From Haemonchus contortus (taxonomy: Eukaryota > Nematoda > Chromadorea > Rhabditida > Trichostrongylidae): a stretch of 64,000 bases of DNA. The stretch spans positions 38,480,420 to 38,544,419 of the forward strand of contig LS997566.1 in the NCBI GenBank assembly GCA_000469685.2. The letters are read 5' to 3'. The notes beneath the pieces are model-generated. The model did not search any database. It was not told where the DNA came from and saw nothing but the letters and a program-made list of their open reading frames with translations. Below, piece after piece: positions 1 to 10,439 of the stretch; the first letter of the stretch is position 1; every line of letters begins with the position of its first letter. The translations under genes were made by a program, and so were the position numbers.

Positions 1-970
1 TTGAGGCAGGTTTTCCACCTACAGACTTCCCAGGAGGAACATCATCAGAGACCAGACCATGTTTTCCAACGGAACCCTTTATCTAATTGTTGGCCTACGC
101 AATGCACTCAGTTAATGGAGTCCAGACAGTTAGACGTGCATTGCTTCCGTACGCGTTCACGCTTTCCCATCTGACATTCCTCTAGCCGATCTTTGTATTT
201 GGGTTGATTGCAATTTTCCGTATCAAAAAACGACGGGTCTGATTTATTGCTATGGAGGGTTACTTGTCTTGCTCATGGAGTATTTTGTTCCCGACCGAGT
301 TCAATAAGACAGAGATTCCCCTGGGATAATGCGGCGCGCTAAGGATTACTCTCAAACTCGCATAAATCTAAAGCCATCTCGTCTAGCCCCTATTTTTCAT
401 TTCTATCAATTCACTCGGCACAAACGACCTATTTATGACGCTCCCGCTGAATTGAGCCATTTGTCAATTCAAGTATGACGGGAGTTGGAAGGCCTTTCGA
501 ACCGATTTTGAATTCATTCGTAAATGGACGGAAGAGGTAAAAACGCACAAAGGATAAGGATGGTGAGCAGAAAGCACGGACCAGAGTTCAAGAATTGGCA
601 ATACTTGCTGTTTGTATCTGCACATCCTTGTAAACAACACCCTCGCCCGGAGTTCACGCAAAGTATAAGGAGTCTTGAAGTCAAACAAGTGAAAAGCGAC
701 TGAAATTTAGTGGAGCTTCAAGATCTGGTCACAATAAATAGGTACTGAGCAAGCGGTCGCGCAGCGGTCACATTGTAATCTGTCCGAAAGCAGGTGAGAA
801 GACTTATGTATGAAAGAGGTCATCACGATAGCCTGATTTTTGTCAGCAACTATGAGACATGAAACTGAATTCTAGCAGGCAGTAAGGGATGTGCCGTTTA
901 CTGTACGCCATTGCAACATTTTACCTGGATACTGTAAAATATCTCCATTACGGTATATTAAAATGCTCAC
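1..970. other. Non-coding or unresolved sequence left of the last recognised exon
   Basis: No repeat, RNA gene or convincing exon was recognised. On the minus strand a short open stretch at about 714-794 follows an acceptor-like CGGACAG and ends in TGA. It could be a terminal exon of the Kunitz/EGF gene, but it has no recognisable domain and is not called. Confidence 0.4.
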
Positions 971-1120
971 TTGATTTATACATAGGCTGTGATTCGCACA
1001 ACCACTGACACGTAAGATGATCTTCGAACATATTCCGAGAATCCGATCGGCAACCATCGTACCAAAACTGTCGACATGTCAACGAAGCATGGTCGAAATA
1101 GTAACGTTGTTGCCAATTAC
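971..1120 (-). CDS. Exon: second half of the last Kunitz domain in the window
   Basis: A 150-bp exon with acceptor CTTTTCAAG|GT and donor AATCAA|GTGAGC. It encodes N-W-Q-Q-R-Y-Y-F-D, L-T-C-R-Q-F-W-Y-D-G-C, then T-C-Q-W-L-C, a clear Kunitz C-terminal two-thirds. Phase 1 at both ends. It is separated from its partner exon at 15872 by a 14.7-kb intron carrying the BEL and RTE insertions. The outgoing phase 1 means coding sequence continues to the left. No convincing next exon was recognised in 1-970. Confidence 0.85.
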
Positions 1121-1719
1121 CTTGAAAAGAAAAGAGATTTGTTATTATAAGCACAAACTAATCTTGACCTCCATTGAACTGGATTTCCAGATTTGGATCT
1201 CTGAACTACATAATGACCTGAGTTCAGTTCTCTGAATAACCTTAGATTGGTCTTTAATTGCACACACCACATTCAAAGCAAGCCCCTTCCCCCACTTCCT
1301 CTCCTATGAAGGAGGTTCAGTCCTGGGGTCGCATGATATTTCATGCCACTTCCACACATCTTCAAGGTGAAAGCCGTGTTGTGATTTTTCGAAGATGGGC
1401 TCACTCGTCAGAAGTAAGCTCCACTCGCAAAGATTTCCATATGTAATTTATGTATATATATTTATTTAAATTTCTACATATTTGAAACATTAGTAAGAAG
1501 CTACATTAGTAAGTTGTTAAAAATCGCAATGGCTCAGACTTAGAGAGTAAAGCGCAATTTCAAGAGAGCTTTTAGACAAAGAGAATTTTTTGAGCAAAGT
1601 AAGAAATTTGTAACTCATTTCAAGCTACTTTTCCAGTGGCAAGGTATCACGATTGAATGCCCTACTGCCTCTATAGGATCAAATCGATCACTTACTGACT
1701 TTTTAAAACAAAATGTTTG

Positions 1720-1724
1720 GTAGA
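1720..1724. repeat. Target-site duplication, left copy (GTAG, possibly GTAGA)
   Basis: The bases before the left LTR match 10435-10439 after the right LTR. The fifth base is ambiguous because A precedes both LTR bodies; BEL elements usually make 4-6 bp duplications. Confidence 0.7.
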
Positions 1725-2059
1725 TATCGCGACGATCGCGATCAAAAAATATTTGATCTTCGAATGTAGGCGATCTGGCGCGAATGGAAGTTTGATTTTT
1801 GGTCTTTGAACTGCAGGTATAAAAAGGCACCCCATCAATCAATAGATTCACTTCTTCTCGATCCCTCGCCCACGCCTCAAGGTCCTGAATTATTTCTGTG
1901 CTGCCAGTTATTGTATTATATTTGTTGCTATTACTCGCTGAACGGTATAAATAATCTGCTACTACTGGACCACCACATTTGGAAAGGAAGATATTCGTTA
2001 TCCACAGTATATCTGGAGAAACACACTGTATATTGTCATTGGGACATATATCCTTTTTA
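1724..2059 (+). repeat. 5' LTR of the BEL/Pao element
   Basis: The 336-bp repeat is identical to 10099-10434 except at position 1788 (A here, G at 10163). It begins ATATCGCGAC and ends CCTTTTTA, so it lacks the common TG...CA termini. Near its start are two inverted repeats, around the self-complementary TCGCGA and in GATCAAA-N5-TTTGATC. A TATAAAAA box at 1818-1825 is a plausible promoter. Confidence 0.95.
1818..1825 (+). promoter_or_regulatory. TATA box in the 5' LTR
   Basis: TATAAAAA preceded by CTGCAGG, about 95 bp into the LTR; repeated at 10193-10200 in the 3' LTR. This is the likely Pol II promoter of the element. Confidence 0.55.
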
Positions 2060-2068
2060 TGGTGCATC
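2060..2068 (+). promoter_or_regulatory. Primer-binding site, tRNA-Gly-like
   Basis: TGGTGCATC begins directly after the 5' LTR. It is complementary to the 3' end GATGCACCA expected of a eukaryotic tRNA-Gly(GCC), so reverse transcription is probably primed by that tRNA. The match seen is nine bases; the tRNA sequence is from general knowledge. Confidence 0.5.
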
Positions 2069-2294
2069 TGTCAAAAGGACCAGGAAACCAGTGAGGAGGT
2101 ACCGAATTTTCATTTGAACGCTTAGAACATTTGAGTCTCATTTTGAAAGTTCACGCAGAATCCACGCCATTAGAACACGCTTTTTTCAATTGAATACTTT
2201 GATTGGATTTTTCTCTTTCATTCGGTTTTTTGATTTTTTCGTCTTTGTTTCGACAAAAATCGATCGATAAAAGAATCAAACACGAAAAACAACC

Positions 2295-2822
2295 ATGTCG
2301 GGTCCAATGGCGCTGAAAACACGGAAATCCCTCCTCACTCGGTATTGCAACAATTTGGTGGGCCTGATCAATAGATATAGCCGCGAACGCGATAATCGAT
2401 CCCTGCGCGACGCCCCGCCACAGGGGAAGGAAATAACGGAGTACGTGGCAGAACTGAAAGGATCAGTTCGATTGGTACTAGATCAAATCGATTTATTGGC
2501 CGAAGCGCTGGATAGCCTTGGTGAACCCCTTACCGCAGAACAGCAAACACAGGCAGAGGAATATATAGAAAAGGCACACAACGCAGTCGATAACGCAGAA
2601 AAGCTCGCACTGCAACTTGAGGCCAAACGCATGAGAGCGCTAGATACTGCAGTAAGATTGGAGTCAGATGCGCCTCCAATGCGGACAAGGGGTCCCTACC
2701 AACTAGACGCAATCACACCCAAGCTACCACCAGTCCCAATACCGATATTTGAGGGAAAATATGGGACTTCTCAAATTTTTGGACACTATTTGAGGCCAAT
2801 GTGGATTCTCAGCACTCATTGA
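2295..2822 (+). pseudogene. BEL/Pao Gag, N-terminal part, cut by a frameshift
   Basis: ATG at 2295 opens a reading frame starting MSGPMALKTRKSL, with a basic then helix-rich N-terminus and an L-P-P-V-P-I-P-x-F-E-G segment that typically opens the DUF1759 (gag-like) region. Around the A run at 2756-2759 the frame moves by -1: downstream gag homology continues in another frame while this one runs on to a stop at 2822. The local bases do not form a standard X-XXY-YYZ slippery heptamer, so a one-base deletion (or sequencing error) is more likely than programmed frameshifting. BEL elements normally encode gag-pol as one ORF. Confidence 0.85.
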
Positions 2823-5800
2823 GTGGGTTGCAAAAATTCAACTACCTACTATCGGCACTACGTGGTGAGGCACGTCAAGTGATCAAGCGATACCCTATCA
2901 CAGAAGAGAATTATGCGCTCGCAGTAGACCTTCTAAAGAAGAAGTACGGTAACCCTTCCCAGCTTATCACCGCTCTACAACGCCGTCTAGAGGAGACGGT
3001 AGCAGAAGGTGTAACAATACAAGCTCAGAGGAGGCTTTTGGAAATGATAATTCCGCTTGTTACACAACTTCAAAAGTTAGGGGTTGTATTAGATGGATCA
3101 TACAACGCCCAGAAGGTGCTATCCAAGTTCGCAGTCCGCATACAGCGGAAGGTACTGGAACAGTTGGTGACACCAGACATGGAGGAAAGCCAGTGGAAAA
3201 TGGCAATCATGGTAGAGGCGGTAGACGCTCAGATTAGCACAGAAGAGCGCATAAATGAAATGGTCAATAAACAAGGGGTCGCGGGGGACAGCAAAGAATC
3301 AGGTTGGAAAAGGAACTCCACAACTTCCGCAACACACAAGGCGTGCATGTTCTGCGAATCTTCGGAACATGGGTCAGTCGAATGTCCCAGTTATAGAACC
3401 ACTGCCGAAAGACGAAACTTTCTTCTGGAAAGGAATATATGCCTCAACTGTGGAAGAGAGGGGCACTGGGTGAAGGACTGCAGAAGGGAAGGATGCAGGT
3501 CCTGTGGTGGAAAAAAGCACAGCCAAGTCTTGTGTCCCCGGAGAGTGGGAAGACATACAAAACAGGAGGAACTTCCACCACCCAGCAAAAAGCCGACACC
3601 AACTCAGAAACCAAGCGCGCAACAAAGAGCAGGCAATGCTACGGCGCGCGATCACACAAGGGACACAAGAGCGCACCCCATATCCACATCGACAAAAGAG
3701 GACTTTGTACGGAATCCCATTCCGCAGCTGGCTTCAGATACAGACACATCAAGCGCATACAGCACTCATACAGCAGAACATGCTCAAAATGAGAGCGTGC
3801 TTCTCCTAACAGGAGTAGGCAAGGTGTGGAACGCGATAAAAGCAGAGTGGCAATTGGTCGAGATCCTATTTGATACAGGAGCAGACCAGTCGTTCATCAA
3901 CCAGACCCTTGCGCAGGAGCTAGGTCTCGCATCCGACGAGACTAAGGACTTAAATATTTATACTTTCGGTTCCACAGTACCAACAGAGACAAGATGTGGG
4001 GTCGTCCGAGCAGAACTTAAGGACAACCACGGAAGGAAACATGCCCTGCACTTGCACACAATACCAATATTGACTGGAAAAGGAACGGAGACACATCTCA
4101 CTGCAAAAGATATGAGCTTCATCGCGAGCAAAAGGCTCAAGCTTTCAAGGCGAGGTAAACTCAGGAATTCCAGCCCGCAAATCCTCCTTGGCTGTGACCA
4201 GCTGTGGGGCTTATTGAGTGATCCTTCTCCTCAGTATACGCTACCGTCAGGGCTACAGCTCATCCCCTCAAAATTGGGAAATCTAATTACCGGGAAGCAA
4301 CGGTTGCCCACCATTTCCGAGCAGAGGATTGGGGTTACGCCCAGTATGGTATCAATGACCCAAACCATCACAGGTGAAGAAGATGATCTCCTCAGATGGG
4401 ATAAATACTGGGCCATGGACACGGCAGGGGTATGTGAATACACCGGCACAATCGACGCCGAAAAATCGGCAATTAACGAACAAGTGCTTTCGTTTTTCAA
4501 CAAGACCATTGAAAGGAGAAGCGATGGTTACTATGTACGCCTGCCATACAAAGAAAACCATCCCCCGCTTCCCTCAAATAAAACGATCGCGCTGAAGAGA
4601 CTCAGTAGCGTATTGAACACGCTGAGGTCTAACACAAAACTTCTGGAGGATTACCACAACACTTTCAAATCCCAGGAGATTGAGGGCATCATTGAAGAAG
4701 TACCGGAACCTCACAAGAGAGACGGAGAGGTAGTCCATTATATCCCACACCAACCGGTCGTCACGCCCCATAAGCAGACCACCAAACTACGCATAGTTTT
4801 CGACGCCTCCTCACACTTCAGAAACTGCCCTGCTTTAAACGACGTCTTACATCAGGGCCCCCTTATCTTACCTGAACTCTACGCTATGCTATTACGCTTT
4901 CGAATTCCGAAGTTTGTCGTCACATCAGACGTAGAGAAAGCGTTCCTTCAAGTTCGTTTACACGAACTCGATCGCGATGCGACACGTTTCTTCTGGGTAC
5001 GCGACCTTGAAAAGGACCCCGAAGAGGAAAATCTGATTACCTATCGATTCACCAGGGTTACGTTCGGCCTTAACGTATCGCCCTTTCTCCTTGGAGCAAC
5101 AGTCCACTTCCACCTTCGCAACGCAGTGGACGACAAAAGGCTGGAGAAGGAGATAAGGGAGAACCTCTACGTCGACAATCTCATCCTAGCAGCGGAAACC
5201 CCAGAGGAAGCGATACACAAATCCAGATGTACCCGAGAAATTTTTGCAGAAATGGGTATGAATCTGCGAGAGTTTCTCTCCAACGATAAAGTCGTGAACG
5301 AAGGACTCGCGCGAGAATCGCGAGCGAGCACAGCGCAGCAAAAGGTCTTGGGAATACCGTGGGATAGCAGAAACGACAAGCTATCAATCCGATGCAATCT
5401 CCCACCTACGTCACACCTTACCAAACGCATCGTAGCAAGACAAATTGCTTCAGTGTATGACCCCTTTGGGTGGCTTGTCCCACTTCTCACCCAAGCAAAA
5501 AGATTCCAACAAGACTTGTGGAAGCACAAGTATGGCTGGGACACACCATTACCTGAAGACCTACAGAAGCGCTGGAATACGCTCAGTGAAAATGCACATG
5601 GATTTGAGCGCATCTTCTGTAGACGCCTCGTGAGCAATCCAGAACGCAGCAGTTTAGCAGTCTTTTCTGACGCTAGCTCCATCGCTATGTCGGCATGCGC
5701 CTATATCTTCAGTGCTGAGCAGTCCACATTGGTTATGGCGAAATGCAAACTACCCTCCATAAAAAGTAACCCTACTATACCCAAAATGGAAATGAACGCA

Positions 5801-6952
5801 TTAGCGATAGCATTACGCCTAGCACTCTCAATATTCCAAGCGCTCAAGGAACGCATTCCCCAGGGTTTGAAAAACGCCTATATCTTCTCCGATTCACAAG
5901 TTGCGCTAAGCTGGCTTGCCTCGAATCCAGCCGCATCAAATCTAGGAATGCTCGTTAGTAACCGCTTGAAAGAAATACGACGCATTGTAGAAGCCTTCAA
6001 CAGCGAAGGAGTTGAAGTGCATTTTAAATTTGTACCGACAAATCAGAATCCAGCTGATGCTGGTACTCGAGGCCTCACAAAAACGCAGTTAGACAATGCT
6101 TCTTGGTGGGAGGGACCCAACTTTTTACGCGACTCTATAGACACGTGGTCCGCTCCGTCGTATGCACTTAGCATGGACGACACGCAAGAGCACGACGGGG
6201 CGTCAGCACTCATAAACGCGGTGAGATTACAGCCCATGCGAGAAACGGTGGAGCAAGTTATTGACTTGTCCCGCTTCAGTTCATTAACCAAAGCAAAAAG
6301 AGTCATGGCGCTCGTGATGGTGTTTGTTAAAAAGCTAGCGGAACGCTTACCCCAGGCACGGAAAGAAGCAGTACAGGGAAACATCCCAGAACTTAGGCAC
6401 ACCCCCGCCTACCCTCAGGCTATAGGAGGTTACGCCTTGGCTGCGTCTCGAAGAGCCATTATACGCAACCATCAGGTCCTCCACCTCACGGACGACTACC
6501 GGAAATCCATAGAAAATAAGTTGCGCCTTTACAAAGATGAGGACCACCTCTGGCGGTCGAAAGGTCGTATTGGAAACGCCACTCTGAACGCAAACGCCAA
6601 AAGCCCTATTTTTGTGTTTCCCAAAACTCCGCTGGCCGATCTTATTGTGAAGGAAGCCCACGGAATTTACCACCAAGGAATCGAACACACTATGGCGACA
6701 ATACGCTCACAGTATTGGATACCAAAACTAAGGCAACAAGTACGCCACCTAGTAAAACACTGCGTGAAATGTCGCAGATTCAACGGGCTACCCTACGCTT
6801 ACCCAGAAACAAAGGATTTGCCAAGTCGCCGCGTAGTACGCAGCCACGCGTTTCAACATATTGGTCTTGATTTTTTCGACCTCCCTGTTGTTAAGGAAAA
6901 CGAGAAGGAGTGCAAGACCTATGGGTGCATTTTTACATGCGCGGTGACGTGA
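2756..6952 (+). pseudogene. BEL/Pao Gag-Pol: zinc knuckles, protease, RT, RNase H, integrase N-part
   Basis: Open from about 2756 in the shifted frame to an in-frame TGA at 6950-6952; the GTG at 2801 is not a real start. Domains in order: rest of DUF1759; three canonical C-x2-C-x4-H-x4-C zinc knuckles at about 3344-3530; aspartic protease with DTGA near 3870; reverse transcriptase with an SDVEKAF motif and YVDN near 5170; Peptidase A17-like linker with SVYDPFG; RNase H with all acidic positions (SDAS, MEMNAL, SDSQ, ADAG); integrase zinc-binding HHCC and the first catalytic Asp (GLDFF). The terminal TGA probably arose by CGA to TGA change. The YVDN Asn could be lineage-specific rather than a lesion. 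Confidence 0.92.
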
Positions 6953-6971
6953 TTGATACACCTAGAAGCTA

Positions 6972-8420
6972 GTGCGAAGCATGTCAATAGGAGATTTCCT
7001 GAACGCTCTGCGGAGATTTGTAGCTCGCAGGGAGGCACCATCTACCATCACGAGTGGCAATGCGCCTACTTTCCTCCTTGCTGCAGAAATTCTATCCCCC
7101 TCAGTAAGCTCATCGCAGATCAGTCCGAACATCGACCAAGTAGGGACACAACACGAGATCGAATGGAAAAACATTACTCCCTACGCACCTTGGCAAGGGG
7201 GGTTTTATGAACGCCTGATAAAGTCTATTAAACACGCACTCTACAAATCGCTCAAGGGAAAGCCCCCTTCGTCAGTAGACGACCTCAGGACAACTTTGAC
7301 GGAAATCGAGGCTTGCCTGAACTCCAGGCCGCTGACCTATCAAGGTTCAGAGCAGGACAATCTGGACTCTATTCGCCCTATTGACTTCCTTCAGAAAGAC
7401 GTTGTGCTGACATTACCCTACGAAATTCAAAGTCAAACGACAGATCCAGATTACCATCCATCAGCGGAAAGTCGTGCTCTGGCAACAAAAATGGAAGCAG
7501 AGAAAGCACTGGCCTCATCCTGCCGAATCACGGACCAATTTTGGAATGTGTGGCAGAAGAACTACTTAACCAGCTTGCGGGAGACTCACAAACAACATAA
7601 TTCCTCCAAACGTCATCACGATTGTACCCCAAAAGTCGGAGAGATTGTTCTCGTAAGCGATCCTATTCTCCCAAGGAATGACTGGAAGCTTGCGCGAATA
7701 ACGCGAACCATCGCGGGGTCCGACGGCCAAATCCGGGAAGTGGAATTGGTTACGGGCACGAGACGGTCTATGAAACGGCCTATCAACCTCATCGTGCCGC
7801 TGGAGCTCAAGGACGACAAAGAAGCAACATCGAGTGAAGACGGGGGTTGTCGAGACTTACCAGTCCAAGTCCATCCTACGACACAGGGACCCTACAATCT
7901 ACGGCCACGCGCGCAATTACGCAGCACTCATCATGTTAAGACTGCCAACCCCACACAGAAAACGCGCATCGGGTCTAAAAAGTGGTTCCTTTTCTGCATC
8001 ATGCTTCTTTCGTTTCTTCAAGAGTCGACTGGAAATCCACCCACTGACGCAACGATCCGCGCCAAAATGTTACGAGTTATAACGCAAACCGTAAACAAAT
8101 CCCAAAAAGTTTACGCTCATTCACCCTCCGTCATAGCGCAACCGTACACGTCTCGATCACCATCGTTCATAACAAAGTATGGTTATAAGGCCTTTTTGGA
8201 ATCAGGTAATCATGAACGCTCATTCAGAACAAAGACCTCGCAAACTAGGGGGACCCCCTTCAACAATATCAAGCACAGGAGCCCCTTGAGATTGGTATTG
8301 AGACCCCAACGGTGGCCGTCTACGATGATTAAAGATTTCTCACCGAGCTGTTATGGTCTGACCACCTTTGACCTTTTTCTGCGATACACAAAGCTCACAA
8401 AAGCAAAATCGGGTTCATGA
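6972..8420 (+). pseudogene. BEL/Pao Pol C-terminal part: integrase core remainder, DUF5641, hydrophobic tail
   Basis: Homology resumes one frame away (a +1 shift near 6969-6972) and runs to a TGA at 8420. The first codon is GTG and not a native start. It begins in the integrase core; the second catalytic Asp position reads S-G-N (GGC), so the catalytic triad is broken, while the Glu in F-Y-E-R-L is kept. A DUF5641-like C-terminal region (V-L-V-S-D-P, W-x-L-A-R-I) and Y-N-L-R-P-R follow. About 7984-8020 encodes a strongly hydrophobic stretch, KWFLFCIMLLSFLQ, resembling a signal peptide where an envelope-like gene can begin in some BEL elements. The remaining 120 or so residues show no recognised envelope features. 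Confidence 0.85.
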
Positions 8421-8576
8421 CCACCCACCTTGTTTTGGTCTTCAAAAAAGTATCGAGAATAACAATACGCTCACAATTCGTTTTGAAGTTCACACTCAAA
8501 AATAACATCCAAAGAACGCTCCAAAAACTTCATGACATAGAAAAGTCGACTGGTAAACAAAAATATACAGCTAACA

Positions 8577-10007
8577 ATGCGCATTCGGTTTACGCCAACA
8601 TTCCTCCTTCAGATTATGGACTTGTACGAGGAAGTTCAACGCTTACGCCGAGTCAAAGATGCCATTCCGCCGCTGCCCGACCCATACACGCTGTACAACA
8701 AGCTGATACACAAAAGCATGCAACTACGTGTAGCGACTCGCTTTATGAGTGATCTATTTTGTCGTATTCAGGACTTGAGGAAATCCAAAAAAGACCCGAA
8801 AGAACGCTGGGCGCAATTAAAGTTGTTAGAAACCCTGAGGGAAAAGACATGGGCCGAATTTACGCTTTTACGTACAGAGCTCCGCACTCTATTCGCCGTT
8901 GTGCCATTGATAATCGCCTTAGGGATGATATCTGAAGACGACTGGAACATCCTGATGGACAAGCCACAACGAGACGATCGAGGAAAACCGCTCGTATTGG
9001 ATCAACACCAGCTGGAGAATGTAATCTCGGACCAGTTGGACATTCTTGAAGAGTACCGGTCGATGCTGGCTGAGCTCAGACATGAAATCAAAGGCGAAGA
9101 AGTTCACCAGGAAGAGAAATTCCAGGAAACCGTGCTATCAGCCTTGACAGAAGTCAGAGAGTCAGTGAAAGTTGGATTCCAAAGCATTCTTCCAGGCAAC
9201 GGTCAGAACTGTCTCGAGGATTTGAAAGCGATTGTTCAAAACGAGACGTCGAAACTTCAAGAACTCATCGCTTCGGGCATAGACCACGTGCGCAACGCAG
9301 TTACCGACGCCATTGGAAAACCGTCCCCACCGGTAGCTTCGGAAGACGCCACAGACGAAGCTGGAGACGATAGCGGCGGCGAGGGGGAGGGCACTGAGGT
9401 GCTCCAGCCAGAGCCGGACCCCCCTGAGGAAGCGGAGGTTATCCAGCAGAATGCGGAATTTATGGAAAACGTCGCAGTGGACGATGGTGGAGAAGAATAC
9501 GAGGCTATGATTTGGCAGCGCAGGCGCCAAATAGATAGAGAAATCTTCGACGCCTACGCAGAAATTGAGGAACTCGACAATCTCATCGCTGAACTGAAAA
9601 GAGAGCCCAAATGTGAACCCAGGGACTTCAGTCGAGGGGTCATAAGACGCTGGGACGAAAGAACGATTTGCTGTGTTTTTTGCCAGGGAATCGGAGAACA
9701 CTATAGTGACTCTTGTGAGATTTACAAGGAAAGCTCGGTACGCAGAACGATACTTAAAGGAGAACATAGATGCGCCTGCTGCCTTGAGATAAGATTCCAA
9801 CACCACATTTGTCGCAAATACAACGCGAAATGTTACCACTGCAAAGGGTATGGACACCATAGTTCCGTTTGCGACCTACCAGAAAGGTCCGAAGAAATCA
9901 ATAGAAACCTGGCTCAAGCAACGCATGCGAAGAAGGAAGCAGAACGCAGGATCAAGGAGTTAAAGGAGAAGCTGGAGGAGCTACAGAGCCAAGTCTATCC
10001 GGCGTGA
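8577..10007 (+). CDS. Extra BEL ORF after pol: zinc-knuckle and coiled-coil protein, function unknown
   Basis: An intact 476-codon ORF occupies the place where env would be. Seen: an alpha-helical, charged N-terminal half; an acidic stretch (about residues 260-310, rich in E, D and P); a cysteine/histidine region at about 364-431 with one C-x2-C-x5-H-x4-C, a degenerate Cys/His cluster and one canonical C-x2-C-x4-H-x4-C knuckle (CYHCKGYGHHSSVC); and a Lys/Glu-rich coiled coil at the C-terminus (about 435-474). A second Met at 8616 (MDLYEEVQRL) is an alternative start. No hydrophobic segment is seen, so it is not an envelope protein. Inferred: a second nucleic-acid-binding, possibly self-assembling, structural protein. 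It is undamaged although gag-pol is broken. Confidence 0.85.
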   Translation: MRIRFTPTFLLQIMDLYEEVQRLRRVKDAIPPLPDPYTLYNKLIHKSMQLRVATRFMSDLFCRIQDLRKSKKDPKERWAQLKLLETLREKTWAEFTLLRTELRTLFAVVPLIIALGMISEDDWNILMDKPQRDDRGKPLVLDQHQLENVISDQLDILEEYRSMLAELRHEIKGEEVHQEEKFQETVLSALTEVRESVKVGFQSILPGNGQNCLEDLKAIVQNETSKLQELIASGIDHVRNAVTDAIGKPSPPVASEDATDEAGDDSGGEGEGTEVLQPEPDPPEEAEVIQQNAEFMENVAVDDGGEEYEAMIWQRRRQIDREIFDAYAEIEELDNLIAELKREPKCEPRDFSRGVIRRWDERTICCVFCQGIGEHYSDSCEIYKESSVRRTILKGEHRCACCLEIRFQHHICRKYNAKCYHCKGYGHHSSVCDLPERSEEINRNLAQATHAKKEAERRIKELKEKLEELQSQVYPA

Positions 10008-10086
10008 ATTTCATAAAGTGCTGAATTGTTTGTTACTAAGATTTACGTTTTGTTTGTTTTCTAACACGGGTTTTGAACGGGACCCT

Positions 10087-10098
10087 AAGTGGTGGGGA
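10087..10098 (+). promoter_or_regulatory. Polypurine tract of the BEL element
   Basis: AAGTGGTGGGGA, ten purines of twelve, ends exactly where the 3' LTR begins. It is the expected plus-strand primer site. Confidence 0.5.
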
Positions 10099-10434
10099 AT
10101 ATCGCGACGATCGCGATCAAAAAATATTTGATCTTCGAATGTAGGCGATCTGGCGCGAATGGGAGTTTGATTTTTGGTCTTTGAACTGCAGGTATAAAAA
10201 GGCACCCCATCAATCAATAGATTCACTTCTTCTCGATCCCTCGCCCACGCCTCAAGGTCCTGAATTATTTCTGTGCTGCCAGTTATTGTATTATATTTGT
10301 TGCTATTACTCGCTGAACGGTATAAATAATCTGCTACTACTGGACCACCACATTTGGAAAGGAAGATATTCGTTATCCACAGTATATCTGGAGAAACACA
10401 CTGTATATTGTCATTGGGACATATATCCTTTTTA
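10099..10434 (+). repeat. 3' LTR of the BEL/Pao element
   Basis: 336 bp, one mismatch to the 5' LTR (position 10163). Same inverted repeats near the start and TATAAAAA at 10193-10200. Near-identity of the LTRs implies recent insertion. Confidence 0.95.
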
Positions 10435-10439
10435 GTAGA
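10435..10439. repeat. Target-site duplication, right copy
   Basis: GTAGA follows the 3' LTR and repeats the bases at 1720-1724. Confidence 0.7.

Larger units (their letters stand above)
1724..10434 (+). mobile_element. Full-length BEL/Pao LTR retrotransposon
   Basis: Two 336-bp direct repeats flank an 8.0-kb internal region with gag, aspartic protease, reverse transcriptase, RNase H, integrase and one extra ORF. The element lies in an intron of the Kunitz/EGF gene, in opposite orientation to it. A GTAG(A) duplication flanks both ends, so it is a real insertion. A primer-binding-site-like TGGTGCATC directly follows the left LTR and a purine-rich tract precedes the right one. The order protease-RT-RNase H-integrase and the DUF1759/DUF1758/Peptidase A17/DUF5641-like regions are those of BEL/Pao elements. 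This copy is disabled by a frameshift in gag and by a nonsense codon, frameshift and catalytic substitution in integrase. Confidence 0.95.

Noticed and set aside
1615..2067. 150-codon minus-strand open frame, repeated at 10011-10448
   Set aside because: It lies within the BEL LTRs and duplicates only because the LTR does; antisense to the element and without a domain.
2756..2762. Programmed -1 frameshifting between BEL gag parts
   Set aside because: No X-XXY-YYZ slippery site, and the break is in the middle of a gag domain where BEL elements use one frame; an indel is simpler.
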